DNA from: FEN-1297 sp046704565
GTDB taxonomy: Bacteria; Bacteroidota; Ignavibacteria; Ignavibacteriales; Ignavibacteriaceae
Length of the DNA: 7,464 bases
Direction of reading: 5' to 3'
Assembly: GCA_046704565.1 (NCBI GenBank)
Contig: JBJKRP010000049.1
Location: forward strand, 1 to 7,464
Shown here piece after piece: positions 1-6,684 of this stretch. The position numbers and the translations under genes were made by a program. Below the pieces are notes generated by a model. That model ran no database searches, was not told the DNA's origin, and saw only the letters and a program-made list of their open reading frames with translations. How positions within the stretch are numbered: the first letter of the stretch is position 1; each line of letters starts with the position of its first letter.

Positions 1-1
1 A

Positions 2-574
2 TATAATACTAAGTCAATAACTCAGCAGCAGTGGGATGACGTGTTGGCGAAGTTTGACATTGCAAGCGCACAGCTAAATTCTGCCAAAGAAAATTTAGAG
101 AAGATTAAAAACCTTGCACGACCTGAAGAGATCAAACAAGCGAAAGCGAACCTTGACGGCAGAGTTGCTGCGGTTAATCTTCTGAAAAAAAATATCAGCG
201 ACTCTTATGTTACAGCACCGATTGGCGGCTTTGTAGTAAAGAAGTTTGTTGAGGCTGGCGAGAGTGTCGCACCGCTTTCTTCTCTTGTTATGATTTCAAA
301 TTTGAATTACGTTGACCTTATAATTTATATCCCCGAAACAGAGCTTGGAAAAGTCAACCTGGGTCAGGATGCTGATGTTAGTGTTGATACGTTTCCGGAT
401 AAAGTCTTTCACGGCAAGGTAATTTATATATCACCGGATGCCGAGTTTACGCCCAAAAATATTCAGACTAAAGACGAGAGAACAAAGCTTGTTTATGCGG
501 TTAAGATCCATATCCATAACCCGCAGTTTGATTTGAAAGACGGAATGCCGGCTGATGCGGCAATAAACTTTTAA
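2..574 (+). CDS. HlyD/YbhG-type membrane fusion protein of an ABC exporter, 5' truncated by the window
   Basis: This is the periplasmic adaptor that would link the inner-membrane ABC pump to the TolC-type channel encoded downstream. The frame is open from base 2 and has no stop before TAA at 572-574, so the gene begins upstream of the window. An in-frame GTG at 41 is internal, because coiled-coil sequence continues across it. About 190 residues are visible. The first ~60 are Gln/Lys/Glu/Ala-rich and form one arm of the alpha-helical hairpin. Next comes the returning lipoyl half (YVTAPIGGFVV, then EAGESV), then a beta-barrel region (VDLIIYIPETELGKV). The C-terminal part contains ISPDAEFTPKN, TKDERTKLVYAVKI and the closing GMPADAAI, which are typical of YbhG-like adaptors. 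The missing part should hold the membrane anchor or signal peptide, the first lipoyl half and the other hairpin arm. The family call is firm. The exact subfamily is inferred partly from the neighbours. Confidence 0.9.
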   Translation, partial: YNTKSITQQQWDDVLAKFDIASAQLNSAKENLEKIKNLARPEEIKQAKANLDGRVAAVNLLKKNISDSYVTAPIGGFVVKKFVEAGESVAPLSSLVMISNLNYVDLIIYIPETELGKVNLGQDADVSVDTFPDKVFHGKVIYISPDAEFTPKNIQTKDERTKLVYAVKIHIHNPQFDLKDGMPADAAINF

Positions 575-614
575 CCCGATTTTGTAATTATGCAGTATTG
601 CAATAAATAGGAAT

Positions 615-1538
615 ATGGAAGCGATTAGAGTAAACGAAATAGTAAAAGATTACGGTGAAGTAAGAGCATTGAAAGGTATTTCCTTCGATGTTAAAGAAGC
701 AGAAATGTTCGGGTTAGTAGGACCTGACGGCGCAGGAAAAACCACTACTATCCGCGTGCTTTGCGGGCTGCTTATTCCCGGCTCGGGCTCAGCGGAGCTG
801 TTCGGATTTGATTTAGTGAAAGACAAGATTAAAATCCAGAGACAAATCGGTTATCTTTCGCAGAAGTTCAGTCTTTACGGGGACCTTACGATTGATGAGA
901 ATATCGAGTTCTTTGCCGATCTCCATGGTGTTAAAGATTATCAGAACAGAAGGAATGAACTGCTTGAGTTTACCAGGCTAACGCCGTTCCGCAGCCGGCT
1001 CGCAGATAATCTATCCGGAGGCATGAAGCAGAAGCTTGCTCTTGCCTGCACGCTTATACACAAGCCCAAAATTATTTTCCTTGACGAGCCTACTACAGGC
1101 GTTGATCCGGTTTCCCGAAGAGACTTCTGGAAAATCTTATCCAACCTGCAGAAGGATGGGGTGACAATCGTTATGTCTACTCCATATCTTGATGAAGCAG
1201 AAAGATGTAACCGTGTTGCGCTGCTGAACGAAGGAAAGGTTCTCAGCTTCGATACTCCGCAAAATATAAAGGCGTCAATTAAAAAGTTGAATGTAGAAAT
1301 TGTCTGTTCGCCGATTATAAAGGCATATAAGCTGCTAAAGGAAAGAAGCGGATTTGAAGCGCAGATGTTCGGCGACAGATTAAATGTAGCGCTTGATGAT
1401 TACAAAAAAGATTTTGAAATAATTGAAAGGCTCTTTGCGGAAAACGGTATTCAATTAATAGACAATAGGATTATCCCGACATCGCTCGAAAATGTATTTA
1501 TACACCTGATAGGCGAGGCGAAGAGCCAAACGACTTAA
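615..1538 (+). CDS. ABC-2 exporter ATPase 1, like the N-terminal half of YbhF; H-loop histidine replaced by proline
   Basis: This 307-residue protein is a cytoplasmic nucleotide-binding subunit that would power the two permeases encoded downstream. It has Walker A GPDGAGKT at residues 36-43, Q-loop Gln83 in YLSQKFSLY, signature LSGGM at 133-137, Walker B IIFLDE at 153-158 and D-loop GVD at 162-164. The H-loop reads STPYLDEAE, with Pro190 (codon CCA, 1182-1184) where most ABC ATPases have His. The Walker A variant GPDGAGKT and a non-His H-loop are, as I recall, also features of the N-terminal half of E. coli YbhF, so this is probably a family trait rather than an error. The last ~85 residues form the usual C-terminal extension and end in PTSLENVFIHLIGEA, as in drug-exporter ATPases. 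The ATG at 615 follows the adaptor stop by 40 nt. A weak AGGA lies only 2 nt before it, and the reading of the N-terminal beta strand supports this start. Alone it may hydrolyse ATP poorly; pairing with the second ATPase is inferred. Confidence 0.93.
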   Translation: MEAIRVNEIVKDYGEVRALKGISFDVKEAEMFGLVGPDGAGKTTTIRVLCGLLIPGSGSAELFGFDLVKDKIKIQRQIGYLSQKFSLYGDLTIDENIEFFADLHGVKDYQNRRNELLEFTRLTPFRSRLADNLSGGMKQKLALACTLIHKPKIIFLDEPTTGVDPVSRRDFWKILSNLQKDGVTIVMSTPYLDEAERCNRVALLNEGKVLSFDTPQNIKASIKKLNVEIVCSPIIKAYKLLKERSGFEAQMFGDRLNVALDDYKKDFEIIERLFAENGIQLIDNRIIPTSLENVFIHLIGEAKSQTT

Positions 1539-1582
1539 TGAACAATATTTACAAACTCCAATTGAATGTTTAAGGATTTAGC

Positions 1583-2899
1583 ATGAAGAAAATTATTCTG
1601 GTACTTCTTATCCCGGCAGCGTGTCTCTTTGCCCAGGTTAAGAAACTGACTTTAAAGCAAAGCCGGGAAATTGGCATGAGGAACAGCAAGGAATTAAAGA
1701 TTTCCCATTCGAAATTATTAAGTGCATCTGCACAGGTAACTGCGGCGGATTCATATTTGCTGCCCCAGCTAAATTTTTCTGCGGGCTACATGCGGTTAAG
1801 CAATATACCGGCGTTCACTGTCTTCATACCTCCGCTGATCCCGAAACCGATAACAATTTCTCCTGTTATACTTGACGACTGGACAATGAAGCTGTCATTA
1901 CAGCAGCCGCTGTTTACAGGCTTCAGGCTTACCTCCTTGAGCAGCGCGGCAAAGTATAATTATGAAGCTGCCGAGTCCGATTTCGGCAATGATAAAAATG
2001 TTGAAGCGCTTAAAATTCAGAGCGCTTTTTGGAATTATTACAAAGCGCAGCAGAATGACAAAGTACTTGATGAGAATCTCCAGCAGATAAAACAGCATCT
2101 GGACGATACAAGGAACTTTGAAGCTAACGGTCTCGCAACTAAGAATGACTTGCTGAAGCTTGAAGTGCAGTATTCGTCAACCAAGCTTCAGAAGATCGAA
2201 GCTGATAATAATCTTGATATTGCAAGGATGACGTTCAATCAGATAATTGGACTTCCCCTGGATGCCGCGACGGAAACTGAAGCGGGAGAATTTTCAACGC
2301 AAAAAATTAATTATAATCCGGGAGAGTTATTAAGCGAAGCTAACAGCAGCAGGGGCGAACTGAAATCTCTTCAGTACAGAGTAGAAGCAAGCAATAAAAG
2401 TATTAGTGCAGCCAGATCGACTTGGTTCCCATCTCTTTACCTCGTAGGCGATTATTATTACAGCAAGCCTAACCCCCGTTACCTGCCCGCTGTGAACGAA
2501 TTTAAAAACACCTGGGATGTCGGCGTACAGTTGAGCTGGTCACTATGGAACTGGGGTTATACTTCGTCTCAAACCACTATCGCCGAGCAGAATAAAATTC
2601 AGGCGGAGACCTCGCTTTCCGAAATGAAAGATGCAGTCGAGATTGAGGTCTATCAGGATTATCTTACTTTCAAACGTGCCTACGATAAAGTAAATGTCGC
2701 CGGGCTCGGTGTTAAACAGGCAGAAGAAAATTACCGGATGATAAAAGAGAAATATAATACACAAGTTGCATCCAGTACCGATTTAATCGACGCGGAAACG
2801 GCTTTGCTTTCAGCTAAGACAAACTATGTTAATTCGCTCGTTGATTATGAACTTGCGAAAGTACGGCTTGATAAATCTATCGGCAAGAAAATTTATTAA
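1583..2899 (+). CDS. TolC-family outer membrane efflux channel
   Basis: This 438-residue protein is the outer-membrane exit duct of the exporter. It starts with a Sec signal peptide (residues 1-17: two Lys, a hydrophobic core, probable cleavage after LFA before Gln18). Cys14 lacks a proper lipobox because Pro is at -3, so a lipoprotein is unlikely. Two outer membrane efflux protein (OEP) repeats follow. The first (about 20-225) has YLLPQLNFSAGY, QQPLFTG and GLATKNDLLKLEVQ. The second (about 240-435) has WFPSLYLVGDYYY, LSWSLWNWG and SSTDLIDAETALLSAKTNY. Each repeat contains the expected pair of membrane beta strands between long coiled-coil helices. Length is normal for the family. The start is supported by AAGGA at 1572-1576, 6 nt before ATG. 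The gene sits between the two ATPase genes and ends 5 nt before the second, which ties it to this pump. The stretch NPRYLPAVNEFKNTWDVG is of a kind I associate with Bacteroidota-type TolC proteins. Confidence 0.93.
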   Translation: MKKIILVLLIPAACLFAQVKKLTLKQSREIGMRNSKELKISHSKLLSASAQVTAADSYLLPQLNFSAGYMRLSNIPAFTVFIPPLIPKPITISPVILDDWTMKLSLQQPLFTGFRLTSLSSAAKYNYEAAESDFGNDKNVEALKIQSAFWNYYKAQQNDKVLDENLQQIKQHLDDTRNFEANGLATKNDLLKLEVQYSSTKLQKIEADNNLDIARMTFNQIIGLPLDAATETEAGEFSTQKINYNPGELLSEANSSRGELKSLQYRVEASNKSISAARSTWFPSLYLVGDYYYSKPNPRYLPAVNEFKNTWDVGVQLSWSLWNWGYTSSQTTIAEQNKIQAETSLSEMKDAVEIEVYQDYLTFKRAYDKVNVAGLGVKQAEENYRMIKEKYNTQVASSTDLIDAETALLSAKTNYVNSLVDYELAKVRLDKSIGKKIY

Positions 2900-2904
2900 T
2901 ATTT

Positions 2905-3852
2905 ATGAATTCAATCGAAGTAAATAAGCTTACAAAAAAGTTCGGAAGCTTTACGGCTGTAAATGAAATTTCATTCAACGTAAAGCAAGGCGAGATATTC
3001 GGTTTTCTCGGTGCAAACGGCGCAGGCAAATCAACGGCAATACGGATGCTTTGCGGAATCCTGGAACCGACATCCGGTGATGCAATTGTCGGCGGGTTCA
3101 GCGTAATGAATCAATCTGACAAAGTTAAAACCCAGATAGGCTATATGTCCCAGAAATTCTCGTTGTATAATGATCTTACCGTTGAAGAGAATATAAATTT
3201 TTACGGCGGAGTATATGGTCTTTATAATAACAAGCTTGCCGAAAGAAAAAAATGGGTGTTAAAGGTTGCTTACCTTGAAGGCAAGGAAAAGCTGCTTACC
3301 GCTTCCTTGCCAGGTGGAATAAAGCAGAGGCTTGCGCTGGCTATTGCGGTTATACATGAGCCTAAAATTGTTTTCCTTGATGAGCCTACGGGAGGTGTCG
3401 ACCCGATCTCAAGAAGAAATTTCTGGGATTTAATTAATGAGCTATCGCAAAGCGGCGTTACTGTTTTTGTTACCACGCACTACCTTGATGAGGCGGAGTT
3501 CTGCAATACAATCACTCTTATAAATGCCGGCAACATTATTGCAAGAGGAAGCTCAAAAGAACTGAAGACAAAGTATTTGACTAATACAATCCTCGAAGTC
3601 GAATGCAGCAGGGTTGTTGATGCTCTCGATATTCTATCAAAGGAAAAGTGGGTCGAGGAAACCACCATCTTCGGGAACTTTATTCATGCAAGCGTAAAGG
3701 ACGAAGGCGAAGGCAGGAAGTTAATCCGGAAAGTTCTGTCTGATGAGAATTCAATTAACATTAAAAGAATAGACAAGATTGTACCGACACTTGAAGACGT
3801 ATTTATTTACCTGTTAGAAAAGGATACAAAGAAAAATGCTGACCAGAATTAA
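2905..3852 (+). CDS. ABC-2 exporter ATPase 2, like the C-terminal half of YbhF; altered signature LPGGI
   Basis: This 315-residue protein is the second nucleotide-binding subunit and a clear paralogue of the ATPase encoded at 615-1538. They share YxSQKFSLYxDLT, the LDEPTxGVDPxSRRxFW block and a similar C-terminal extension, here ending PTLEDVFIYLLEKD. Motifs are Walker A GANGAGKS (36-43), Q-loop Gln83, Walker B IVFLDE (155-160), D-loop GVD (164-166) and an intact H-loop His192 in TTHYLDEAE. The signature is LPGGI (135-139) instead of LSGGQ, so the serine that normally contacts the gamma-phosphate of the partner's ATP is Pro136 (codon CCA, 3310-3312). I recall a comparable LPLGF in the C-terminal half of E. 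coli YbhF. The start lies 5 nt after the channel stop with no clear Shine-Dalgarno, which suggests translational coupling. The 3' end overlaps the next gene by 17 nt. Heterodimer formation with ATPase 1 is inferred from paralogy and complementary defects. Confidence 0.94.
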   Translation: MNSIEVNKLTKKFGSFTAVNEISFNVKQGEIFGFLGANGAGKSTAIRMLCGILEPTSGDAIVGGFSVMNQSDKVKTQIGYMSQKFSLYNDLTVEENINFYGGVYGLYNNKLAERKKWVLKVAYLEGKEKLLTASLPGGIKQRLALAIAVIHEPKIVFLDEPTGGVDPISRRNFWDLINELSQSGVTVFVTTHYLDEAEFCNTITLINAGNIIARGSSKELKTKYLTNTILEVECSRVVDALDILSKEKWVEETTIFGNFIHASVKDEGEGRKLIRKVLSDENSINIKRIDKIVPTLEDVFIYLLEKDTKKNADQN

Positions 3853-4966
3853 AGCAGTTGCCAAAAAAGAAATAAGGCAGCTTAAAAGAGATAAGAGGAT
3901 GCTTTACGTCCTTTTCATTTTTCCTATTATCCTGTTAGTTCTTTTCGGATATGCAATAAACTTCGACGTCCATCATATAAAAATGGTCGTTTATGATCAG
4001 GACAAATCTTTCGACAGCAGGAACCTGATCAACACATTAACGAGCTCCGATTACTTTGACCTGGTCGGATACATAAATGATGAGAGCAAAATAAAAGATA
4101 TTCTCGATACAAAAAAAGCGCAGTGTGTTATTGTTTTCCCAAGGGATATGTCTAAGAAACTGTATTCAAACCAGAATGCGCCCATACAAATTCTTATCGA
4201 TGGTGTAGATGCAAATACTGCTTCGCTAATTAACGGCTACTTAACGCTTGCTGTCGCGTCGTACTCTCAAAAAGTACAAAGTGAAATACTTTCCTTAAGC
4301 GGAAGGAAAGCTTACGTGCCGATTGACGTCCACCCATCTTTCTGGTTTAACCCGGAACTCGTTTCGTCAATCTTCCTGATCCCCGGATTAATAGTGATGA
4401 TATTAATAATTACCGCCGTAGTTTCCATCTCACTTTCAATTGTAAGAGAGAAAGAGAGAGGTACTGTCGAGCAGCTAAATGTATCTCCTCTTAGCTCGCT
4501 CGAGATGCTGATCGGGAAAACAATCCCTTACGTAATTATTTCTTTGATAATTGCAGCCTTCATTTTGGTTGCCGGTTATATCCTTTTCGGAATAACAATA
4601 AAGGGAAGCATCATACTTTTATTTTTTACCATGCTCTTGTTCCTCTTTGCATCTCTGAATCTTGGTATATTGGTATCGAGTATTGCGGATACGCAGCAGG
4701 TTGCCTTTCAGTTGGCAACGCTGGTTTCAATGCTTCCGTCAATGCTTTTATCCGGTTTTGTTTTCCCTATAGAGAGCATGCCAATAGCAGTACAATATAT
4801 AACCAATATTACACCAGCAAAATTCTTTATGATTATTTTGAGAGATATTATGCTGAAAGGAGTTGGGATTGGAGCCTTCTGGCAGCAGGTAGTTTACCTT
4901 ATTATCTTTTCTTTGATTTTACTCGTGCTTTCAACTTTAATTAATAAGCGTTCAAGGATTGCTTAA
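3836..4966 (+). CDS. ABC-2 type permease 1 (YbhS/YbhR-like)
   Basis: This 376-residue inner-membrane subunit forms one half of the export path. Its layout matches the ABC2_membrane_3 type. A basic cytoplasmic N-terminus (KKEIRQLKRDKR) is followed by TM1 (about 22-42), and a large extracytoplasmic domain (about 43-175) starts VVYDQDKSFDSR and ends FWFNPEL. TM2 is at about 178-202. A cytoplasmic coupling segment follows, REKERGTVEQLNVSPLSS (204-221). Then come TM3 (230-252), TM4 (258-280), TM5 (290-312) with LSGFVFPIESMP, and TM6 (350-370), with a basic tail. Length is close to that of the E. coli YbhS and YbhR proteins. The ATG at 3836 lies inside the end of the ATPase 2 gene (17-nt overlap), with AAGGA at 3820-3824 about 11 nt upstream. 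This is strong evidence for coupled expression with that ATPase. Substrate is unknown; some E. coli relatives are linked to drug and cation efflux. Confidence 0.93.
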   Translation: MLTRIKAVAKKEIRQLKRDKRMLYVLFIFPIILLVLFGYAINFDVHHIKMVVYDQDKSFDSRNLINTLTSSDYFDLVGYINDESKIKDILDTKKAQCVIVFPRDMSKKLYSNQNAPIQILIDGVDANTASLINGYLTLAVASYSQKVQSEILSLSGRKAYVPIDVHPSFWFNPELVSSIFLIPGLIVMILIITAVVSISLSIVREKERGTVEQLNVSPLSSLEMLIGKTIPYVIISLIIAAFILVAGYILFGITIKGSIILLFFTMLLFLFASLNLGILVSSIADTQQVAFQLATLVSMLPSMLLSGFVFPIESMPIAVQYITNITPAKFFMIILRDIMLKGVGIGAFWQQVVYLIIFSLILLVLSTLINKRSRIA

Positions 4967-4977
4967 CGGTAATTACC

Positions 4978-5379
4978 ATGATAAAGATATTTGCAATACT
5001 TATGTTGTCAACCTTAATTTCTTCCTCGAAAGTAAAACTCTGTGTTGAAGTGAAAAATGTTCAACCGGGAAAGGGGAGTGTTGTCGCAGATGTTTTTCAC
5101 GGTAAGAATAATTTCTTGAAAAATCATCTCCTGGAAAAAACTGTTAAGGCAGACAGCAGCATAATAAACTTTATCTTTAAAATTCCAGCCGGCGAATATG
5201 TTGTAGCGGCTTATCAGGACCTAAACAACGACAAAAAATTAGATAAAGGAATATTTTCCATCCCCACCGAGCCCTATGGATTCAGTAATAACTACAGACC
5301 GTTCATGTCAGCGCCGAAATATAAGGGCTGCAAATTTTGGCTGGCAGGAGATACGGTTATAACGATAAACTTAAAATAA
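4978..5379 (+). CDS. Small exported DUF2141-like protein encoded between the two permeases
   Basis: This 133-residue protein of unknown function resembles the DUF2141 family. The first ~16 residues (a Lys, then IFAILMLSTLI) look like a signal peptide, although no clean A-x-A cleavage site is visible and the boundary is uncertain. The mature part is a compact beta-rich domain. Diagnostic segments are IPAGEYVVAAYQDLNNDKKL (69-88) and IPTEPYGFSNN (95-105), which correspond to the family pattern of an x-Y-x-V-A-x-x-x-D-x-N stretch followed by G-x-P-x-E-x-Y-G-F-S-N. Asp81, Asn83, Asp85 and Asp89 are spaced like a calcium-binding loop, but metal binding is only a suggestion. Cys22 and Cys118 could pair in the periplasm. 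The start is 11 nt after the permease 1 stop with no good Shine-Dalgarno, so coupled translation is likely. Its position inside a pump operon suggests a periplasmic accessory role, which the sequence cannot prove. Confidence 0.8.
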   Translation: MIKIFAILMLSTLISSSKVKLCVEVKNVQPGKGSVVADVFHGKNNFLKNHLLEKTVKADSSIINFIFKIPAGEYVVAAYQDLNNDKKLDKGIFSIPTEPYGFSNNYRPFMSAPKYKGCKFWLAGDTVITINLK

Positions 5380-5422
5380 CAAGCACTATGCACTGTTGAG
5401 AATAAGATAGCAAGAGAAATTT

Positions 5423-6553
5423 ATGAAAATAATTTTAAGCATAATCATAAAAGAGTTCCTCCAATTGAAAAGAGATCCGAGGCTGTTCGGTATAGTTTTT
5501 ATCGCACCTGTATTGCAGTTAATTATTCTCGGTTACGCAGCCAACATGGATGTCAACACTGTGCACACAGCCGTCTTTGATCAGGATAAATCGGTGACCA
5601 GCCGGGATTTCATTCAAAGGTTTGAGCATTCCGGCTATTTTAAAGTTGACGATTACGTTGACAATTACGAACAGGTTAATAAGGATATTAACGATAATAA
5701 GGTTTTGTGGGCGCTCGTTATTCCAAAAGATTTTGAGAAGGATATCAACAGGATGCAGCCTGCCCCGGTGCAGGCAATTTTTGATGGCTCCGATGGAAAC
5801 AAAGCCTCAATTGCAATGGGATATGTTCAGGGAATAGTATCGAATTATTCAAAGAACATTTTGTTACAGTTGGCTGACAGAACCGGAAGAAAAATTCCCG
5901 TTGCCGGAAATCTTGTTCCCGATGTGCGTGTTTGGTATAATCCCGAGTTAAAGACAAGAGTATTTATGGTGCCGAGCATTACGGGTTTAATCCTTGCTAT
6001 CATTACCACAATTTTAATGTCGATGGCAATAGTTAAAGAACGCGAAGTCGGGACCCTTGAACAATTGATAGTTACGCCGATAAAGCCGATCCAGCTTATA
6101 ATCGGCAAGATGATCCCTTTTATAATTTTAGGTTTTGTGGATGCGCTGATCGTGCTCGGGGTAATGGTCTTCTGGTTTGGTATCGGGATACGCGGAAGCT
6201 TCATTTTCCTTTTGGCGGCGGCGTTTATTTTTGTACTTTCTACACTCGGTATAGGGCTTTTTATATCTACAATATCAAAGACGCAGCAGCAGGCTATGAT
6301 GGTTGCTCAGTTCGGGATTATGATGCCGATGCTGTATCTGTCCGGCTTTGCTTTCCCGATAGAGAATATGCCGCCGATACTCCAATACATCTCTTACCTT
6401 GTTCCTGTAAGATATTTTATCACCATACTTCGCGCAGTAATATTAAAAGGAGCTTCATTTATGGAACTGCTGCCGCAATTCCTAATACTCCTTTCTATTG
6501 GAGTTGTGATTCTCTTTGCCAGTGCTTTGAGATTTAGGAAGAGATTGGAATAG
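5423..6553 (+). CDS. ABC-2 type permease 2 (YbhR/YbhS-like)
   Basis: This second 376-residue inner-membrane subunit is a paralogue of the permease at 3836-4966, with the same length and layout. It has a cytoplasmic start with KEFLQLKRDPR (10-20), TM1 at about 22-41, and an extracytoplasmic domain from VFDQDKSVTSRDF (51-63) to WYNPEL (171-176). TM2 (180-204) is followed by the cytoplasmic KEREVGTLEQLIVTPIKP segment (205-222), TM3 (230-252), TM4 (258-281), TM5 (292-312) with LSGFAFPIENMP, and TM6 (350-369). The KEREVGTLEQL block is typical of YbhR-like permeases. Together the two permeases would give an asymmetric transmembrane pair matching the asymmetric ATPase pair. The ATG at 5423 follows the DUF2141-like gene by 43 nt, with only a weak purine-rich AGAGAA at 5413-5418. 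This is the last gene of the exporter block; no convincing intrinsic terminator follows. Confidence 0.93.
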   Translation: MKIILSIIIKEFLQLKRDPRLFGIVFIAPVLQLIILGYAANMDVNTVHTAVFDQDKSVTSRDFIQRFEHSGYFKVDDYVDNYEQVNKDINDNKVLWALVIPKDFEKDINRMQPAPVQAIFDGSDGNKASIAMGYVQGIVSNYSKNILLQLADRTGRKIPVAGNLVPDVRVWYNPELKTRVFMVPSITGLILAIITTILMSMAIVKEREVGTLEQLIVTPIKPIQLIIGKMIPFIILGFVDALIVLGVMVFWFGIGIRGSFIFLLAAAFIFVLSTLGIGLFISTISKTQQQAMMVAQFGIMMPMLYLSGFAFPIENMPPILQYISYLVPVRYFITILRAVILKGASFMELLPQFLILLSIGVVILFASALRFRKRLE

Positions 6554-6572
6554 GCTGTCGTTATGTTAAATA

Positions 6573-6594
6573 AAACAATTGTTTAAAATATTTT
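6573..6594. repeat. Adjacent perfect AT-rich palindromes between the two operons
   Basis: AAACAATTGTTT (6573-6584) is a perfect 12-nt palindrome, directly followed by AAAATATTTT (6585-6594), a perfect 10-nt palindrome. They lie 20 nt after the permease stop and about 30 nt before the promoter candidate of the phosphate genes. They could be a regulator binding site or part of a weak transcription end, but in AT-rich DNA short palindromes also arise by chance. Confidence 0.35.
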
Positions 6595-6606
6595 CCCACG
6601 CTTGAA

Positions 6607-6621
6607 TTCTTTTAAAAAGAA
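6607..6621. repeat. Short inverted repeat just upstream of the phosphate-gene promoter candidate
   Basis: The arms TTCTTTT (6607-6613) and AAAAGAA (6615-6621) are exact reverse complements around a single A. The loop is too small for an RNA hairpin of the full arms, so a protein-binding dyad is more plausible than a terminator. It ends 2 nt before the upstream TTTG box. Function is unproven and chance is possible. Confidence 0.25.
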
Positions 6622-6623
6622 AT

Positions 6624-6654
6624 TTTGAGGGATAAAATTTTCCGTGTATTTTTG
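6624..6654 (+). promoter_or_regulatory. Bacteroidota-type promoter candidate for the phosphate gene pair
   Basis: A TTTG box (6624-6627) is followed after 19 nt by TATTTTTG (6647-6654). The second box fits the Bacteroidota -7 consensus TAnnTTTG exactly, and the spacing is close to that between the known -33 and -7 elements. Transcription would begin near 6660, giving a leader of about 25 nt that contains the AAAGGA site at 6673-6678. It lies in the only gap above 50 nt in the window, where a new operon is expected to start. Confidence 0.6.
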
Positions 6655-6684
6655 AGTACCTAAATTGACGGGAAAGGAAAATAT

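Noticed and set aside
41..43. GTG at 41 as the true start of the adaptor gene
   Set aside because: The same frame stays open to the window edge, the upstream residues fit the coiled-coil arm, and a start here would lack the membrane anchor and first lipoyl half.
1179..1187. Pro190 in the ATPase 1 H-loop as a sequencing error or sign of a pseudogene
   Set aside because: The frame is intact with all other motifs conserved, and I recall a non-His residue at this place in the N-terminal half of E. coli YbhF, so a family trait is more likely.
1620..1627. Channel protein as a lipoprotein with acylated Cys14
   Set aside because: The sequence before the Cys is I-P-A-A, with Pro where the lipobox needs Leu, Val or Ile, and a good signal peptidase I site (LFA before Gln18) follows.
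5845..6204. 119-codon open frame on the minus strand inside permease 2
   Set aside because: It lies wholly within a well-supported permease gene, has no recognisable domain, and its Ile/Thr/Pro-rich sequence is what the complement of membrane-segment codons gives.
6573..6600. Intrinsic terminator after the exporter operon
   Set aside because: The palindromes here are almost pure A/T and no GC-rich stem with a following T-run is present, so a stable terminator hairpin cannot be supported.
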